A stretch of DNA of 64,000 nt from Deinococcus peraridilitoris DSM 19664. GTDB taxonomy: Bacteria; Deinococcota; Deinococci; Deinococcales; Deinococcaceae. The stretch lies in contig NC_019793.1 of assembly GCF_000317835.1 (NCBI RefSeq), positions 2,567,001 through 2,631,000 on the forward strand. The letters run 5' to 3'. Of the stretch, positions 25,264 to 35,000 are shown one piece after another (position 1 is the stretch's first letter; every line of letters starts with the position of its first letter). A model generated the notes under the pieces. The model saw only the letters and a program-made list of their open reading frames with translations, had not been told where the DNA came from and did no database searches. The translations under genes and the position numbers were made by a program.

Positions 25264-25285
25264 AGCGGGCTTTGGCCCGCTTTTT
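25264..25285 (+). terminator. Intrinsic terminator between rpmH and rnpA
   Basis: AGCGGGC (25264-25270), loop TTTG, GCCCGCT (25275-25281), then a T-run to 25285. It would reduce read-through from rpmH and keep L34 in excess over the RNase P protein. Confidence 0.85.
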
Positions 25286-25345
25286 GCATTCCGTTTCCCA
25301 GTACCACGCTCTGACAACAGCGCGCCTTCTGCTGAGGCCTGAACC

Positions 25346-25735
25346 ATGACCGACCGCCACCAGCCTTCGTCACCTTCACGGACGCGCAAGCGCAGTGCAG
25401 GTCTCGCGTCGCTCACGGGCGAGCGCGAGTTTCGTCAGGTCCGCAAGGGAAAGACGGTCCGTACTCCCTACTTCACCGTGCGCGCCGTGCACTACCGTCC
25501 CAAGCACCGTGAGCCGTATCGGCCCATGACGATTGTCGGAATCGTGGTGAGCAAAAAGACCCTCAAGAGTGCCGTAGACCGCAATCGGGTCCGGCGACGG
25601 GTTCGTGAAGCCTTGCGCCTGCTCGAACTGCCTCCCTGCCGGGCGATGGTCCTGCCCAATCCCGCAGTGCTGTCAGTGGATTTTGCTGAGCTGCAGGCGC
25701 AACTCAAGCGTGCCTTTGACAAGGCCGCGCCCTGA
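25346..25735 (+). CDS. rnpA: Ribonuclease P protein component
   Basis: 129-residue basic subunit that helps the RNase P RNA cut tRNA precursors. The RNR signature is visible as AVDRNRVRRRVREALRLL, preceded by IVVSKKTLKSA. An extra basic tail of about 20 residues precedes the fold. The ATG has no good ribosome-binding site. It follows the terminator after rpmH, so a separate promoter or read-through must supply expression. Confidence 0.95.
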   Translation: MTDRHQPSSPSRTRKRSAGLASLTGEREFRQVRKGKTVRTPYFTVRAVHYRPKHREPYRPMTIVGIVVSKKTLKSAVDRNRVRRRVREALRLLELPPCRAMVLPNPAVLSVDFAELQAQLKRAFDKAAP

Positions 25736-25840
25736 CCTTACTCACCGGGCAACAGCGCCACGGGTCATTTGTGAGAAGGGCGGAGGACTACCGTGCATCC
25801 GGCTGGAACTTCCTTCACGAGAAGGTCGTAGACTGGAGCG

Positions 25841-26137
25841 ATGTGTCGGGAGAGCGCCAGCCTGACGGGCGAAGGCAGAACGAAGGTGCCGGGTGGGTCA
25901 ATCGGCCTGCTGGCATCATTTATTCTGGCGGGAGTGCGTTTTTACCAACGCACCCTGTCTCCACTCAAGGGTGGACCGACCTGCCGCTTCACGCCGACGT
26001 GTTCCACGTACGCCCTTGAAGCGGTCGAACGGCACGGCGTCGGGCGTGGAAGCCTGCTGACCGTGCGGCGCATCATGCGGTGCCATCCCCTGAACCCGGG
26101 CGGGTACGACCCCGTGCCTCCAGCACGCGGCCGTTAG
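25841..26137 (+). CDS. yidD: Membrane protein insertion efficiency factor YidD
   Basis: 98-residue amphipathic protein that assists YidC. The conserved core is [19 protein letters not shown], then [13 protein letters not shown] and [18 protein letters not shown]. It has an extra N-terminal stretch of about 25 residues. TAGACT ends 6 nt upstream of the ATG, giving a leaderless mRNA; otherwise an internal start near the helix [10 protein letters not shown] is possible. It is followed after 9 bp by yidC. Confidence 0.94.
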   Translation: MCRESASLTGEGRTKVPGGSIGLLASFILAGVRFYQRTLSPLKGGPTCRFTPTCSTYALEAVERHGVGRGSLLTVRRIMRCHPLNPGGYDPVPPARGR

Positions 26138-26146
26138 GAATAAACA

Positions 26147-27739
26147 ATGCAGAACCAGAACGACTCCACCTCTTCTCGGCCCTCCACCTCGCCGGCGCGT
26201 TCACGTGCGGCCTTTTTGTTGCCCCTGCTGGCCCTGCTCGGTCTGGGTTCCGCTTCGGCTGCCGTCACGGCCCGCTGGATCGAAGCCGACTTCAACGGCG
26301 ACGGCCGCAAAGACCTGATCGCCACTTCAAATCTCGCCGATGTGGTCTTCAATCCGGAAGGCGAGGTCATCGGCTGGTACCCGAAAGTGGCGCCGGGCAG
26401 CAACCTGATCACCGAGCAGAATGGTGCGTACGGTTTCAACAAACTCAAGAACACCATCAGTCTGGTGCGCGAACGCAAGGCTTTCGAAGTGGTGCTGCCC
26501 GGCAACACCGCCGAGCGCCAGGCCCGGCCTTTCACCACCCAGACTGACCTGCCGAACAACCGCCTCACGGCGAAATTCCAATACACTCAGGGAAGCGCGA
26601 CCGTTTCCAAGACCATCGCACTCAATCCGCGGCAGTTCACCATGATCGCCAACATCGACGTGGACGGCGCTGAGAACTACACCGTCAACTTCGCGGGCCT
26701 GTCACGCAACAACAACCCGGACGTCAAAGCGGTCGCCCAGGGCAGCACCGACATCCAGACGTCGGGCACGGTCAACAACATCCAGTACGCCGCGCTGCAG
26801 GAAGAACCAGGTACCTTCAACTCACAGGCCGTGACAGCCCTGATCGTGCGGCCCATCGAAGGAACGCAGGCCAGCGTCAATTTGCAGGGCGGGCAGAACG
26901 CCAATCTGGCGCTGCAGTTCTCCGGTCCGGCGCAGCTCGCGGTGTACGGCGGCAAGAACGAACTGATCCGCCTCAGCCAGACCGGGTTCCTGAATCTGCC
27001 CGGCATCTTCGATCCGAACCTGTTCGGAAAACTGTCGCTGGGGGTCGCTTCGTTGATGGAGTGGCTTTACGGCTTTCTGAAGTCATGGTTTCTGGTCATC
27101 GTGGCCATCACCATCCTGATTCGCCTGCTGATCTGGCCCCTGATGCAGTCTCAGGCGCGCTACACCGCCCGCCTGCAGTTCATCCAGCCGGAAATCAAGA
27201 AACTCAACGAACAGTACAAGGACGATCCGCAGAAGCGCGCCGAGGCGACCATGCTGCTCTACCGCGAGCACAACGTCAACCCGATCGGGTGCCTGCCGAT
27301 GTTCATTCAGTTTCCGTTCCTGATCGTCCTGTGGAACACCATCCGTAACTTCGAGTTCGACAGCGGCCTGCTGTGGCTGCCCGACCTCTCGATTCCCGAT
27401 CCCTTTTACATTCTGGCGGTGCTGTACGTGCTCGCCAACCTGCTGAGCCTCTACGTCATGACCCGCAAGACGCCGGAGATGTTCAAGCAGCAGTCGTTCA
27501 TCTACCTGATCTTCGCCTACTTTGCCATCACCTTCCCGGCGGGAGTGACGCTCTACTGGATTCTCTCGACGCTCTTCACGGTGCTGCAGCAGGTGCTGAT
27601 CAACCGCCAGATGGAAGCCGCCATGGCCGCGCGCAACGTGCAGCGCGTCGAGGTGCCCGTCAGCCCGAATCTCAGCAAGAGCGTCAAGCCGGCCAAGACC
27701 GCGCCGGCCCTGCCAAAAAGCAAACGCCAGAAGGAATAA
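26147..27739 (+). CDS. yidC: Membrane protein insertase YidC
   Basis: 530-residue insertase that places proteins in the inner membrane, alone or with SecYEG. An N-terminal segment (AAFLLPLLALLGLGSASAA) is followed by a large periplasmic domain of about 270 residues. The five-helix 60KD_IMP core starts near residue 300 (SLGVASLMEWLYGFLKSW) and includes RLLIWPLMQSQARYTARLQF and NPIGCLPMFIQFPFLIVLW. It ends in a basic tail. A perfect terminator follows. Confidence 0.96.
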   Translation: MQNQNDSTSSRPSTSPARSRAAFLLPLLALLGLGSASAAVTARWIEADFNGDGRKDLIATSNLADVVFNPEGEVIGWYPKVAPGSNLITEQNGAYGFNKLKNTISLVRERKAFEVVLPGNTAERQARPFTTQTDLPNNRLTAKFQYTQGSATVSKTIALNPRQFTMIANIDVDGAENYTVNFAGLSRNNNPDVKAVAQGSTDIQTSGTVNNIQYAALQEEPGTFNSQAVTALIVRPIEGTQASVNLQGGQNANLALQFSGPAQLAVYGGKNELIRLSQTGFLNLPGIFDPNLFGKLSLGVASLMEWLYGFLKSWFLVIVAITILIRLLIWPLMQSQARYTARLQFIQPEIKKLNEQYKDDPQKRAEATMLLYREHNVNPIGCLPMFIQFPFLIVLWNTIRNFEFDSGLLWLPDLSIPDPFYILAVLYVLANLLSLYVMTRKTPEMFKQQSFIYLIFAYFAITFPAGVTLYWILSTLFTVLQQVLINRQMEAAMAARNVQRVEVPVSPNLSKSVKPAKTAPALPKSKRQKE

Positions 27740-27752
27740 GCCTGACAGTTCC

Positions 27753-27782
27753 AAAAAGCCTTCCCGAATGGGAAGGCTTTTT
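27753..27782 (+). terminator. Strong intrinsic terminator after yidC
   Basis: AAAAAGCCTTCCC (27753-27765), loop GAAT, and its perfect complement ending in TTTTT (27770-27782). It closes the rnpA-yidD-yidC unit. Because it is symmetrical it could also work from the other strand. Confidence 0.93.
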
Positions 27783-27915
27783 CTGGTGTGCTATGGATAG
27801 GGTCTGGCGCCATCCTTTACCACCACTGGAAGGCCCTATGGACGCCGCCCGAGTCGAGTTACGCGGCCGGTCACTTTCGCCTCTAAACGCCCGAGCTACA
27901 CGTAAGCTGAGCCCC

Positions 27916-28491
27916 ATGCCCCGCAAACGCTTCGACAAACGCGACTGGCACCGTGTACCGGCCGGCGGAACACAGCTCGTTCGCGACACCCCACGCGGCC
28001 TGCTCGTGGACTATACCGCCGGTCGCGTGACGCTTCCTTTGACCGTGCCGTTTCGCGAACGCCGCCTCACGATCCTCGACGACCACTACCGCTGGGTGTT
28101 CCTGCTGCCACACGCAAGCGGCCCCGCTGTGCGGCACGCGCTGACCTTACAGTGCGACGCGCAAGGGCGGGTCGTGCAGGTGTACGTGGACGTCATCGGC
28201 GACGGCGGTCGTGACGAGGACGGCCTGCCGTGGACGCTGGACCTGTACCTCGACGTCATCGCCGTGGTGGACGACGAGGGACGGGTACTGGACGCGGAGA
28301 TCATCGACGCGGATGACCTCGCGAAGGCCGTGCGCGATGGAAGGCTCGACGAGGCCACCGCGAGTCGCGCGTGGGTCGAAGCGCGACGGATTCACGCCGA
28401 ACTGCTGGCCGGACAGTTCGAGCTGCTGGCGTGGCTTCTCGTGCAGCTGCGCGAGGGGAACGCCAGCGAGCGACTGGTGGAGCTGCCATGA
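27916..28491 (+). CDS. DUF402-family protein
   Basis: 191-residue protein with the DUF402 fold seen in FAU-1-like and other phosphoesterase proteins. Typical segments are TILDDHYRWVFLLP, VYVDVIGDGGRDEDG, LDLYLDVIAVVDDEGRVLD and AVRDGRLDEATASRAWVEA. In characterised relatives this domain binds or hydrolyses nucleoside diphosphates; the function here is inferred only. TAAGCT ends 7 nt before the ATG. It overlaps the methyltransferase gene by ATGA. Confidence 0.82.
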   Translation: MPRKRFDKRDWHRVPAGGTQLVRDTPRGLLVDYTAGRVTLPLTVPFRERRLTILDDHYRWVFLLPHASGPAVRHALTLQCDAQGRVVQVYVDVIGDGGRDEDGLPWTLDLYLDVIAVVDDEGRVLDAEIIDADDLAKAVRDGRLDEATASRAWVEARRIHAELLAGQFELLAWLLVQLREGNASERLVELP

Positions 28492-29198
28492 CGGGCAAGA
28501 CTGAGGCGGGACGCGCCTGGAGCGACGACATTGCCCGCAGGCCCGGCGGTTACTCGGTCACCTGGACGCAGTGGGTGGAAGGCCCGGACGCGCAGGCGAT
28601 CTTCGACGCACTGGTGTTCGACCGCACGGCGGGGAAAATCGCACTGGACTGCGGTTGCGGGGACGGGGCGTTCACGCTGGCCGTCGCGCGGGGCGCGTCG
28701 AGCGTGACGGGCATCGACTTCTCCGAGGGCATGCTCGCCCACGCCCGAGTGCTCGCGGCCGAGCGTGGCATGCAGAACGTGGTGTTCGTTCACGCACATG
28801 CCCGGCAGGACGCCCTTTTGCCCGCTAGGTCGTTCGATGTGGCGTACTCGCGAAGGGGGCCCAACATCACGGCCGTCGTGCCTGCCCTGGTGCGTCCCGG
28901 GGGCGTCCTGCTGGGCCTGCACCCCCTGGAACGCGATGAGGACCAGGTGCGGTACGCCCAGGGCCTGCGGGAGTCGGACCTGGACGTGCGGCGCTTCGAG
29001 CGGCTGGACGACCGCTTGCGCTTCCCGACGCTCGTGGACCTCGCCGGGTACCTGCAACGGACGCCCGGCATGCCGGATGTGCGCCGGCCCGAGCACGCGG
29101 ACCTGCTGCACGAACTGGCGGGCGAGATGGTTCACCCGGACGGTGGCTTCGTGCAGCAGGTGCGCTGGCTGCTGTGGGAGGCGCAGGTACGCTGGTGA
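28488..29198 (+). CDS. SAM-dependent methyltransferase (class I)
   Basis: 236-residue protein with a Rossmann methyltransferase core: motif I IALDCGCGDGAFTLAVARGA, motif II SVTGIDFSEGM and motif IV-like SFDVAYSRRGPNI. The C-terminal part covers a helical cap. Substrate unknown. It starts within the stop codon of the DUF402 gene, so the pair is translated together. It belongs to the accessory block between yidC and jag. Confidence 0.83.
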   Translation: MTGKTEAGRAWSDDIARRPGGYSVTWTQWVEGPDAQAIFDALVFDRTAGKIALDCGCGDGAFTLAVARGASSVTGIDFSEGMLAHARVLAAERGMQNVVFVHAHARQDALLPARSFDVAYSRRGPNITAVVPALVRPGGVLLGLHPLERDEDQVRYAQGLRESDLDVRRFERLDDRLRFPTLVDLAGYLQRTPGMPDVRRPEHADLLHELAGEMVHPDGGFVQQVRWLLWEAQVRW

Positions 29199-29310
29199 AG
29201 CTGAATGCAGGCTGTCGTGGTGGGTGACCGGCAGGTGGTCAGCGCTCGTCAGGAATTGCCCAGCTGCTGAACTGAGGTGGGTGACGCAGGTGTGGTGGTC
29301 AATCACGAAG

Positions 29311-30003
29311 CTACAGGTCAACGGTGTTTTCCAGCAACCACGCCGTGACGTTCTCAAAGGCCGCGACACGCTCGCCTGGCTCGCCGAGCAGCAGCGGACG
29401 CCACCAACCGCTCCCCGGACCCGGCAGGACCGGCAGGAGCTCCCACATCAGCGTCGAGGACGGCACGGGACGGTCGTACAGCACGCATACGCCTTCCAGC
29501 AGTTTCCACGTTGTCGTGTGTACGAAGAACACCTGCCGTGCAGTGTCCAGGTCGCTGTGCAGCTTGCGGACGGTGCTGGTCAGCCAGTGCCGCACGGCCC
29601 GGCGGTCTGCTTCCGGAGTCCGGTATGCGGCGAGCGCTTCGTGGGCGCGTGCCTTCAGCTCGTGTAGCGCGAGCGTCGGGTCATGCAAAATCCGCGCTTC
29701 CTGCCAGGCGTACAGGTCGGGCGGACGCGACGCGAGACGCGCCTGTGCCTGCTCGAAGGTATGGTGGTGCCGCTCCACGAGGACGCCGTCACGGAAGAGT
29801 GACTCGAACGGTTGGGAGCGCGCTGCGTACACCCGCAGGTCGAGGTCCGCATTCGGGCAGGCGGTGCCACGTGCGACGCTGCCGCACACCAGCACACCCA
29901 GCGCCCCTTCGCGTACGGCGAGGCCGAGCTCGCTTCGCAATACCTCCCGGTGCGCGGTGTGCGTCACGAAGCTGAGGTCCACGCTCACGAACTCACGCTT
30001 CAC
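29311..30003 (-). CDS. Nucleotidyltransferase-fold protein
   Basis: About 230 residues. The N-terminal part carries the Pol-beta nucleotidyltransferase signature VLVCGSVARGTACPNADLDL, with GS and the D-x-D metal pair. The C-terminal half is helical, like the substrate-binding domain of kanamycin-type or MNT/HEPN-linked transferases. The target is unknown. The start chosen is a GTG 6 nt after TACGAT; the open frame extends 15 codons upstream to another GTG. It is divergent from a HIT-protein gene. Confidence 0.75.
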   Translation of the reverse strand: MKREFVSVDLSFVTHTAHREVLRSELGLAVREGALGVLVCGSVARGTACPNADLDLRVYAARSQPFESLFRDGVLVERHHHTFEQAQARLASRPPDLYAWQEARILHDPTLALHELKARAHEALAAYRTPEADRRAVRHWLTSTVRKLHSDLDTARQVFFVHTTTWKLLEGVCVLYDRPVPSSTLMWELLPVLPGPGSGWWRPLLLGEPGERVAAFENVTAWLLENTVDL

Positions 30004-30135
30004 TCGCTCATCGTAAACGTGGAGGCTGCTTACGCGCGAACAGCGCACTTCGGACTGACTTTGATCCTCCCTCTGAACATCACTCCCAAAGCTTCCACTT
30101 CACCAGTGCGAACCGCGATGGTTCGGTCAAGTGTG

Positions 30136-30612
30136 ATGAACGCCCCTCGGCACGCCCCTGGTGATTACTTCTGCCCGTTCTGCGAGGTGGTGCGCGGTGG
30201 CCGTGTGGCGCGCACGCAACCTGAGGACGTCATCCTGCACACGCCGCTCGTCACCGCCTTCATCGCTGCGGGATGGTGGCCGAACAACCCCGGTCACGTC
30301 CTCGTGGTCCCCAACGCGCACTTCGAGAACCTGTACGACCTGCCCGATGAGTACGGCGCGGAGATTCACCGGGTCTCGCGGCAGGTGGCGCTGGCACTCA
30401 AAGCCGCGTACGGTTGCGAGGGCACGTCAGTGCGGCAGCACAACGAGCCGGGTGGCGGGCAGGACGTGTGGCACTACCACCTGCACGTGTTCCCGCGCTC
30501 CGCGGGAGACGACCTGTACGTGCTCACCCCGCAACGCCGCATGACGCGACCTGAGGAACGCGAGCCGTACGCCCTGAAACTCCGTGCGACCCTCGAAGCC
30601 CAACAGGGCTGA
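30136..30612 (+). CDS. HIT-family protein (first of two)
   Basis: 158-residue histidine-triad protein, a nucleotide hydrolase or transferase. It begins YFCPFCEVVRGG, with a CxxC zinc pair. The N-terminal half shows GWWPNNPGHVLVVPNAHFEN, and the triad itself is WHYHLHVFPR. Such proteins cleave adenylated or dinucleoside substrates. The ATG used starts the family-like region; an ATG six codons upstream is possible. It converges on a second, diverged HIT gene 30 bp away. Confidence 0.88.
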   Translation: MNAPRHAPGDYFCPFCEVVRGGRVARTQPEDVILHTPLVTAFIAAGWWPNNPGHVLVVPNAHFENLYDLPDEYGAEIHRVSRQVALALKAAYGCEGTSVRQHNEPGGGQDVWHYHLHVFPRSAGDDLYVLTPQRRMTRPEEREPYALKLRATLEAQQG

Positions 30613-30642
30613 CGGAACGTTACGCCGGGCGCCACCCTTGCG

Positions 30643-31158
30643 TCACGCGTTCAGACGTGAGCGCAGTCGGCCCGCGAGGTCGTCCAGCTCACTCAGTTGG
30701 ACTTCCAGCACGCCGTGCTCGGCCATCAGGAAGTGAAACTGCTGCTGTTCGTACGGCACGCCCGGCGGGAGGGGCACGACGTGCCAGTGGACGTGCGCGT
30801 TGCCCTGCTGGCTGCCGAGGGACAGGACGTACACCCGCTCGGTCGGCAGTTCCGCGCAGAGGGCCTCGCCCACGCGGTACACGAGTGCTTGGAGGCGCAG
30901 GTACTCGTCCTGAGTGAAGTCGCCCGTCACGTGCTCGCGGTGCTCCCTGGGTGCGATGAGCACGTACCCGAGGGCCTGCACGAATTCCCGCCTCTCCGCA
31001 TTGGGAGATTTTGCGAGGAAGGCAATGAAGAACTCGTCCTGGTACAGCACGTGATGCCGGTAGTCCGGATGCCCGCTGAGCAGTGCACAGATGAAGCACG
31101 GGCCAGTCCGGGTGCGCTGCACGTAGGTGTCGAGATCGAAGGGGCGCCGTTCCCGCAT
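30643..31158 (-). CDS. HIT-family protein (second of two)
   Basis: 171-residue HIT-domain protein with CFICALLSG near the N-terminus, YVLIAPREHREHVTGDF and the histidine triad GNAHVHWHVVPLPPG. It differs from its convergent neighbour by a longer C-terminus, so they are not recent duplicates. The chosen ATG is 5 nt after TAGGGT; the frame is open for another 15 codons. It closes the accessory block between yidC and jag. Confidence 0.86.
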   Translation of the reverse strand: MRERRPFDLDTYVQRTRTGPCFICALLSGHPDYRHHVLYQDEFFIAFLAKSPNAERREFVQALGYVLIAPREHREHVTGDFTQDEYLRLQALVYRVGEALCAELPTERVYVLSLGSQQGNAHVHWHVVPLPPGVPYEQQQFHFLMAEHGVLEVQLSELDDLAGRLRSRLNA

Positions 31159-31310
31159 GCCCGACCCTACCATAGCCCACCTGCATCTCCCTTCAACACG
31201 CACGTTCTGGCAGCGACCGCATGTTCAGAGCGTAACTGAAGTTTTTCCGGCGCATTGCGCGCCGACTCGAGTGTGTCCGGCGAAATGCCGCTTTGCCTTA
31301 AACTGTCTCC

Positions 31311-31895
31311 ATGGACAAGAAAACCAATCTGGACGACTACCTTGCCGACCTCGGCATCAGCGAGGCGGAAGATGAGGCGCCCCCGCGCCCACCGGTCGCC
31401 TTGCCCGAGTCGCCGCGTGCGAACGTGCCCAGCGAAGCGCCGAGCACCATCGTGGAGCGTTTTTTGCGCGGCCTGCTGTCACGCATCGACGAGACGCTCG
31501 AGGTGACCGTGCGCGAGGCTGAGGACGCGGTGGAGGCCGACATCACGGGTGAGCGTGCGGGCCGTCTGGCAGGTCGTGACGGGCGGGTGCTGGCCGCCAT
31601 CGAACTGCTGACCCACACGGTGCTCTCCAAGCACACCGGACGGGCCGATGCGCGGGTACGTATCGACGCCGGAGGTTTTCGGCGCCGTCACGCCGACAAC
31701 CTGACCAAGCTGGCCGAGCGGCTGGCCGTTCAGGTAGCCAAGAGCGGCGAGAGTCACGAATTGCAGCCCATGCCGCCGGGTGACCGCCGCATCATGCACA
31801 TCGCCCTCAAAGAGCATCCCGACGTGATGACCGAGTCGGTCGGGGAAGGACCGGGCCGCCACCTGATCATCCGGCCGCGGCACGCCAGCAATTGA
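31311..31895 (+). CDS. jag: RNA-binding protein KhpB (Jag/EloR)
   Basis: 194-residue RNA-binding protein. A short acidic N-terminal part is followed by a KH domain ([20 protein letters not shown], with the GxxG loop as GRDG) and a C-terminal R3H domain ([38 protein letters not shown]). It usually follows yidC directly; here it is 3.6 kb away. TAAACT ends 6 nt before the ATG. The stop codon overlaps the prmC start. Confidence 0.93.
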   Translation: MDKKTNLDDYLADLGISEAEDEAPPRPPVALPESPRANVPSEAPSTIVERFLRGLLSRIDETLEVTVREAEDAVEADITGERAGRLAGRDGRVLAAIELLTHTVLSKHTGRADARVRIDAGGFRRRHADNLTKLAERLAVQVAKSGESHELQPMPPGDRRIMHIALKEHPDVMTESVGEGPGRHLIIRPRHASN

Positions 31896-32737
31896 GCCTG
31901 CCAGAGGACGTACCGCCCACGCTGGGTGACTTGCTGAGCGACCTCACCCGCCGCTTCGGGAGGGCTAGTGTTCCCTCCGCGCGTGTCGACGCCGAACTGC
32001 TCGTGATGCACGTGCTGAACTGCACTCGCACCGAACTGGTGCTGCGCCGCGAGCGCTGTGTCATGAGCAACGACAGGGCGCGTCTGGAGGAGCTGGCCCG
32101 CCGACGTTGCGGACGCGAGCCCCTGCAGCACCTGCTGGGTGAAGTCGAGTGGGGCGACCTGATCCTGAAGGTCACGCCCGCAGCGCTCATTCCACGTCCG
32201 GAGACAGAAGTGCTGCTGGAATTGGCCTTGCGTGAATTGTCAGGCGTGCGTGACCCTCGTGTGCTCGACATCGGGACCGGCACGGGCGCACTGGCGCTTG
32301 GCATCGCCCGGGCCCGGCCCGACGCCCAGGTATGGGCCACCGACCTCAGCGCCGACGCACTGGAGCTGGCACGTGAGAATGCCGAACACCTGGGGCTGCC
32401 GGTCACCTTCGCGCTGGGCCACCTGCACGCTGGTCTGGCCGGTCCGTTCGACCTGATCGTGTCCAATCCGCCCTACCTGCCGCTCGCCGACGCGCCCGTG
32501 GTCGCACCCGAGGTGCGCCGTGACCCCGAGCTGGCCCTGTACGCCGGAGAAGACGGCCTGGCGGTGGCGCGGCCTCTGGTGCATGAGGCCCAGGTCCTGG
32601 TGGGGCCGCAGGGCGTACTGGCGCTGGAACTCGATCCGCGCAATGTGGCCCTGCTCGCGGCCGAGATGAGCGCTTGGCACGTCGAGGTTCAGCCGGACCT
32701 GACCGGACGGGCGCGTTTTCTGCTGGCCCGTCGCTGA
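31892..32737 (+). CDS. prmC: Peptide chain release factor N5-glutamine methyltransferase PrmC
   Basis: Methylates the GGQ glutamine of release factors RF1/RF2. The SAM motif is [18 protein letters not shown] and the catalytic motif is [10 protein letters not shown]. The N-terminal helical domain reads [18 protein letters not shown]. The 281-residue length is standard. The start is TTG overlapping the jag stop codon (TTGA); no ATG or GTG near it fits better. Confidence 0.93.
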   Translation: MSLPEDVPPTLGDLLSDLTRRFGRASVPSARVDAELLVMHVLNCTRTELVLRRERCVMSNDRARLEELARRRCGREPLQHLLGEVEWGDLILKVTPAALIPRPETEVLLELALRELSGVRDPRVLDIGTGTGALALGIARARPDAQVWATDLSADALELARENAEHLGLPVTFALGHLHAGLAGPFDLIVSNPPYLPLADAPVVAPEVRRDPELALYAGEDGLAVARPLVHEAQVLVGPQGVLALELDPRNVALLAAEMSAWHVEVQPDLTGRARFLLARR

Positions 32738-32847
32738 GCTGTTCCAACGCGCTATCAGGCCTTCGCTTCAGGTTGGCTTTGCAATCTGGCAAGGCTGCCC
32801 AAAGCCTTTTTGCATCCACCCTGGCTCCTGTGCGGCAACAATGCGGT

Positions 32848-33255
32848 ATGCGCGATATCAAGCCTGCCCGTGCAGCCGCCAGGGCTGCAGTGCAACTGCC
32901 CGAAAACCAGCTGCCCGAATACCAGCTGGTGCGCGCGCTGGCAGTGGTGGCACTGACCCTGGCAGCCCTGTTTGCGCTTCACTTGCATGCCGCTTCCTGG
33001 CTGGCGGCGCTGACTTTTTCGGAAAGCTGGCGTTTCATGCTGCAGTGGCTGGTGACGCTCTTCGCGCTGCTGCTCACGGTGGCAGGAAGCGCGGCGTTCT
33101 GGGTGAGCACGACCCTGCTGAGGCGCCTGCGGATCCTTGTCCCGTCTCAAGTGTCTTCTCGGCGCGAAAGTGGGTTGCGGCAGGCCATTGTGGCAGGGCT
33201 CATTTCGCTGACAAGCGGCCTTTACGCGCTGCTGCAGGTGTGGGCTGGCCACTGA
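32848..33255 (+). CDS. Small membrane protein of unknown function
   Basis: 135 residues with three predicted membrane helices (ALAVVALTLAALFALHLHA; LQWLVTLFALLLTVAGSAAF; AIVAGLISLTSGLYALLQVW) and a basic cytoplasmic loop between the second and third. A short repeated QLPENQLPEYQL motif precedes the first helix. No family recognised. The open frame extends further upstream, overlapping prmC, without coding character. Confidence 0.6.
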   Translation: MRDIKPARAAARAAVQLPENQLPEYQLVRALAVVALTLAALFALHLHAASWLAALTFSESWRFMLQWLVTLFALLLTVAGSAAFWVSTTLLRRLRILVPSQVSSRRESGLRQAIVAGLISLTSGLYALLQVWAGH

Positions 33256-33386
33256 GCAACGCTGTGACGGGCACGCTGCCAGATCACCGGATACACCCAT
33301 AGGATGATGTCTGGTTCACGGCAGGGCGAGGCAGGGACGCCCATGACAGCTGACCGCGCCCGGAGTAACCGAGCCACAGCCCAGAT

Positions 33387-34184
33387 TCACCGGGCCATAA
33401 AGGACTGCGCCATCACGCCCGCGCCGAGCAGCTGGCTGCCTCCGTCGCAGGGAATCACCACGCCCGTGATGTAGGAAGCGGCGTCTGACACCAGAAAGAG
33501 CGCCAGGTTGGCGATGTCGTCCTTTTGACCCATACGGCCCAGCGGAATGCCGCGTGTAACGGCCGCGCGTGCCGCCTCGGTGGGCGCCAGACGGCGCATC
33601 CCCTCGGTGTCGTCGATGGGACCGGGAATGATGGCGTTGACGCGCACACCCCGTTCGCCCCACTCGATGGCCAGCACCTTGGTCAGCGCGTCCACGCCGG
33701 CCTTGGCAGCCACGACGTGTGCCTGCAGCGGCACCGGCATTCCGTAGGCACTGATCGACAGTACACTCGCCCCTGGTGTTCTCAGGTGAGGAGCGCTCGC
33801 CTTGACCGTATGAAAGGTGCCCAGCAGATCGATGTCCACCACCGACTTGAAACCGTTGGGAGAGATCTTGTCCACGGGGGCCGGAAAATTACCGGCCGCG
33901 CCGCAAATGACCACGTCGATCGCTCCGAAGGTGTCCACCGCCTCCTGCGCCGCTGCCTCCAGTGCGGCCATGTCGCGTACGTCGGCCGAGACGCCCAGCG
34001 CCCGACCACCGACAGCCTGAATGCCTTGAGCCGCGCTCGCAGCTTTTTCCAGGTTGCGGCCCAGCAGGGTGACCGCGCAGCCATGCTCGGCGAAGAGCTG
34101 CGCGATGCCCAGATTGATGCCGCTGCCTCCGCCGGTGATCAGGGCGTGCTTGCCTTGCAGGATGCTGGCTTGAAAAATTGACAT
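33387..34184 (-). CDS. SDR oxidoreductase, probable 2,4-dienoyl-CoA reductase
   Basis: 265-residue short-chain dehydrogenase. NAD(P)-binding motif [20 protein letters not shown], the catalytic region [21 protein letters not shown] and the C-terminal [15 protein letters not shown] are visible. The segment [20 protein letters not shown] is typical of peroxisomal-type 2,4-dienoyl-CoA reductases, which use an atypical active site. That fits a role in unsaturated fatty-acid oxidation next to an enoyl-CoA hydratase 46 bp upstream. AAAGGAA precedes the ATG. Confidence 0.87.
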   Translation of the reverse strand: MSIFQASILQGKHALITGGGSGINLGIAQLFAEHGCAVTLLGRNLEKAASAAQGIQAVGGRALGVSADVRDMAALEAAAQEAVDTFGAIDVVICGAAGNFPAPVDKISPNGFKSVVDIDLLGTFHTVKASAPHLRTPGASVLSISAYGMPVPLQAHVVAAKAGVDALTKVLAIEWGERGVRVNAIIPGPIDDTEGMRRLAPTEAARAAVTRGIPLGRMGQKDDIANLALFLVSDAASYITGVVIPCDGGSQLLGAGVMAQSFMAR

Positions 34185-34230
34185 GGTGTTCCTTTCGAGG
34201 CTGCATAAAAGCAGCGGAGATGACGAAAGC

Positions 34231-34980
34231 TCAGCTTTTCTTGAGGGAGAGCGCCACACGTGAGGCATCGAGGAACAGCGCGTTCCAGCTGGCCGTTTCG
34301 CGGTAGTGCACCTGAATTCCGGCCTCCAGGCGCGCGTTCATGGCGCGCTTGATGCCCCGCAGGGTCGTGGCCGGCAGTTCGCTCAGGGTGTGCGTAAGCG
34401 CGCGGGCGTGCTGTGTGGTGGCGTCCGGGCTTTCCAGCACCTCGCTGACCAGCCCGATTCTCTCGGCGCGCCGTGCACCGATGGCCTCGCCGGTCAGCGC
34501 GAGGCGGCGCGCCCAGCCTTCGCCGACCAGATGCGGCAGACGTCCCAGCCCGCCCAGGTCGCTGACAATGCCGAGCTTGACCTCGGGCAGCGAGAACCGC
34601 GCTTCGTGCGAGCATACCCGCACGTCGCACGCCAGAATCAGTTCCAGGCCCGCTCCGATGCACCAGCCGTTGACGGCGGTCACCACCGGCACCGGAACGT
34701 TCGCGAGCGCTTCGATGGCCTCCTGCATGGGGGACAGAAGTTCAAAAAAGCCCTCGGGGCGCTCGCGTGAAGCGCTTAGCAGGGGCGCGGTCTGCACCAG
34801 GTCGAGGCCCACGCTGAAGTCTTCGCCAGAGCGCAGCAGCACCGCCCGGGCTTCTTTGATTTCGCTCAGGGCCGCGGGCAGCTCCTGCCAGAAGACCGGT
34901 CCCAGCGCGCCGCGCTTGCTGACCAGCGTCAGCTCGGCCACGCCAGCCTCGTGGGTGACCTGCAGGCTCGTGTACGTCAT
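34231..34980 (-). CDS. Enoyl-CoA hydratase/isomerase-family protein
   Basis: 249-residue crotonase-fold enzyme. Segments [12 protein letters not shown] (oxyanion hole and acyl-CoA pocket), [27 protein letters not shown] and [21 protein letters not shown] are characteristic. It probably hydrates or isomerises unsaturated acyl-CoA in beta-oxidation. Co-directional with the dienoyl-CoA reductase. The ATG follows TAGGGT by 5 nt, suggesting a leaderless operon mRNA. Confidence 0.9.
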   Translation of the reverse strand: MTYTSLQVTHEAGVAELTLVSKRGALGPVFWQELPAALSEIKEARAVLLRSGEDFSVGLDLVQTAPLLSASRERPEGFFELLSPMQEAIEALANVPVPVVTAVNGWCIGAGLELILACDVRVCSHEARFSLPEVKLGIVSDLGGLGRLPHLVGEGWARRLALTGEAIGARRAERIGLVSEVLESPDATTQHARALTHTLSELPATTLRGIKRAMNARLEAGIQVHYRETASWNALFLDASRVALSLKKS

Positions 34981-35000
34981 GCCTTACCCTACCCGAAAAT

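Noticed and set aside
29812..30135. Upstream extension of the first HIT protein
   Set aside because: It lies opposite the nucleotidyltransferase gene and its promoter, and adds no family sequence.
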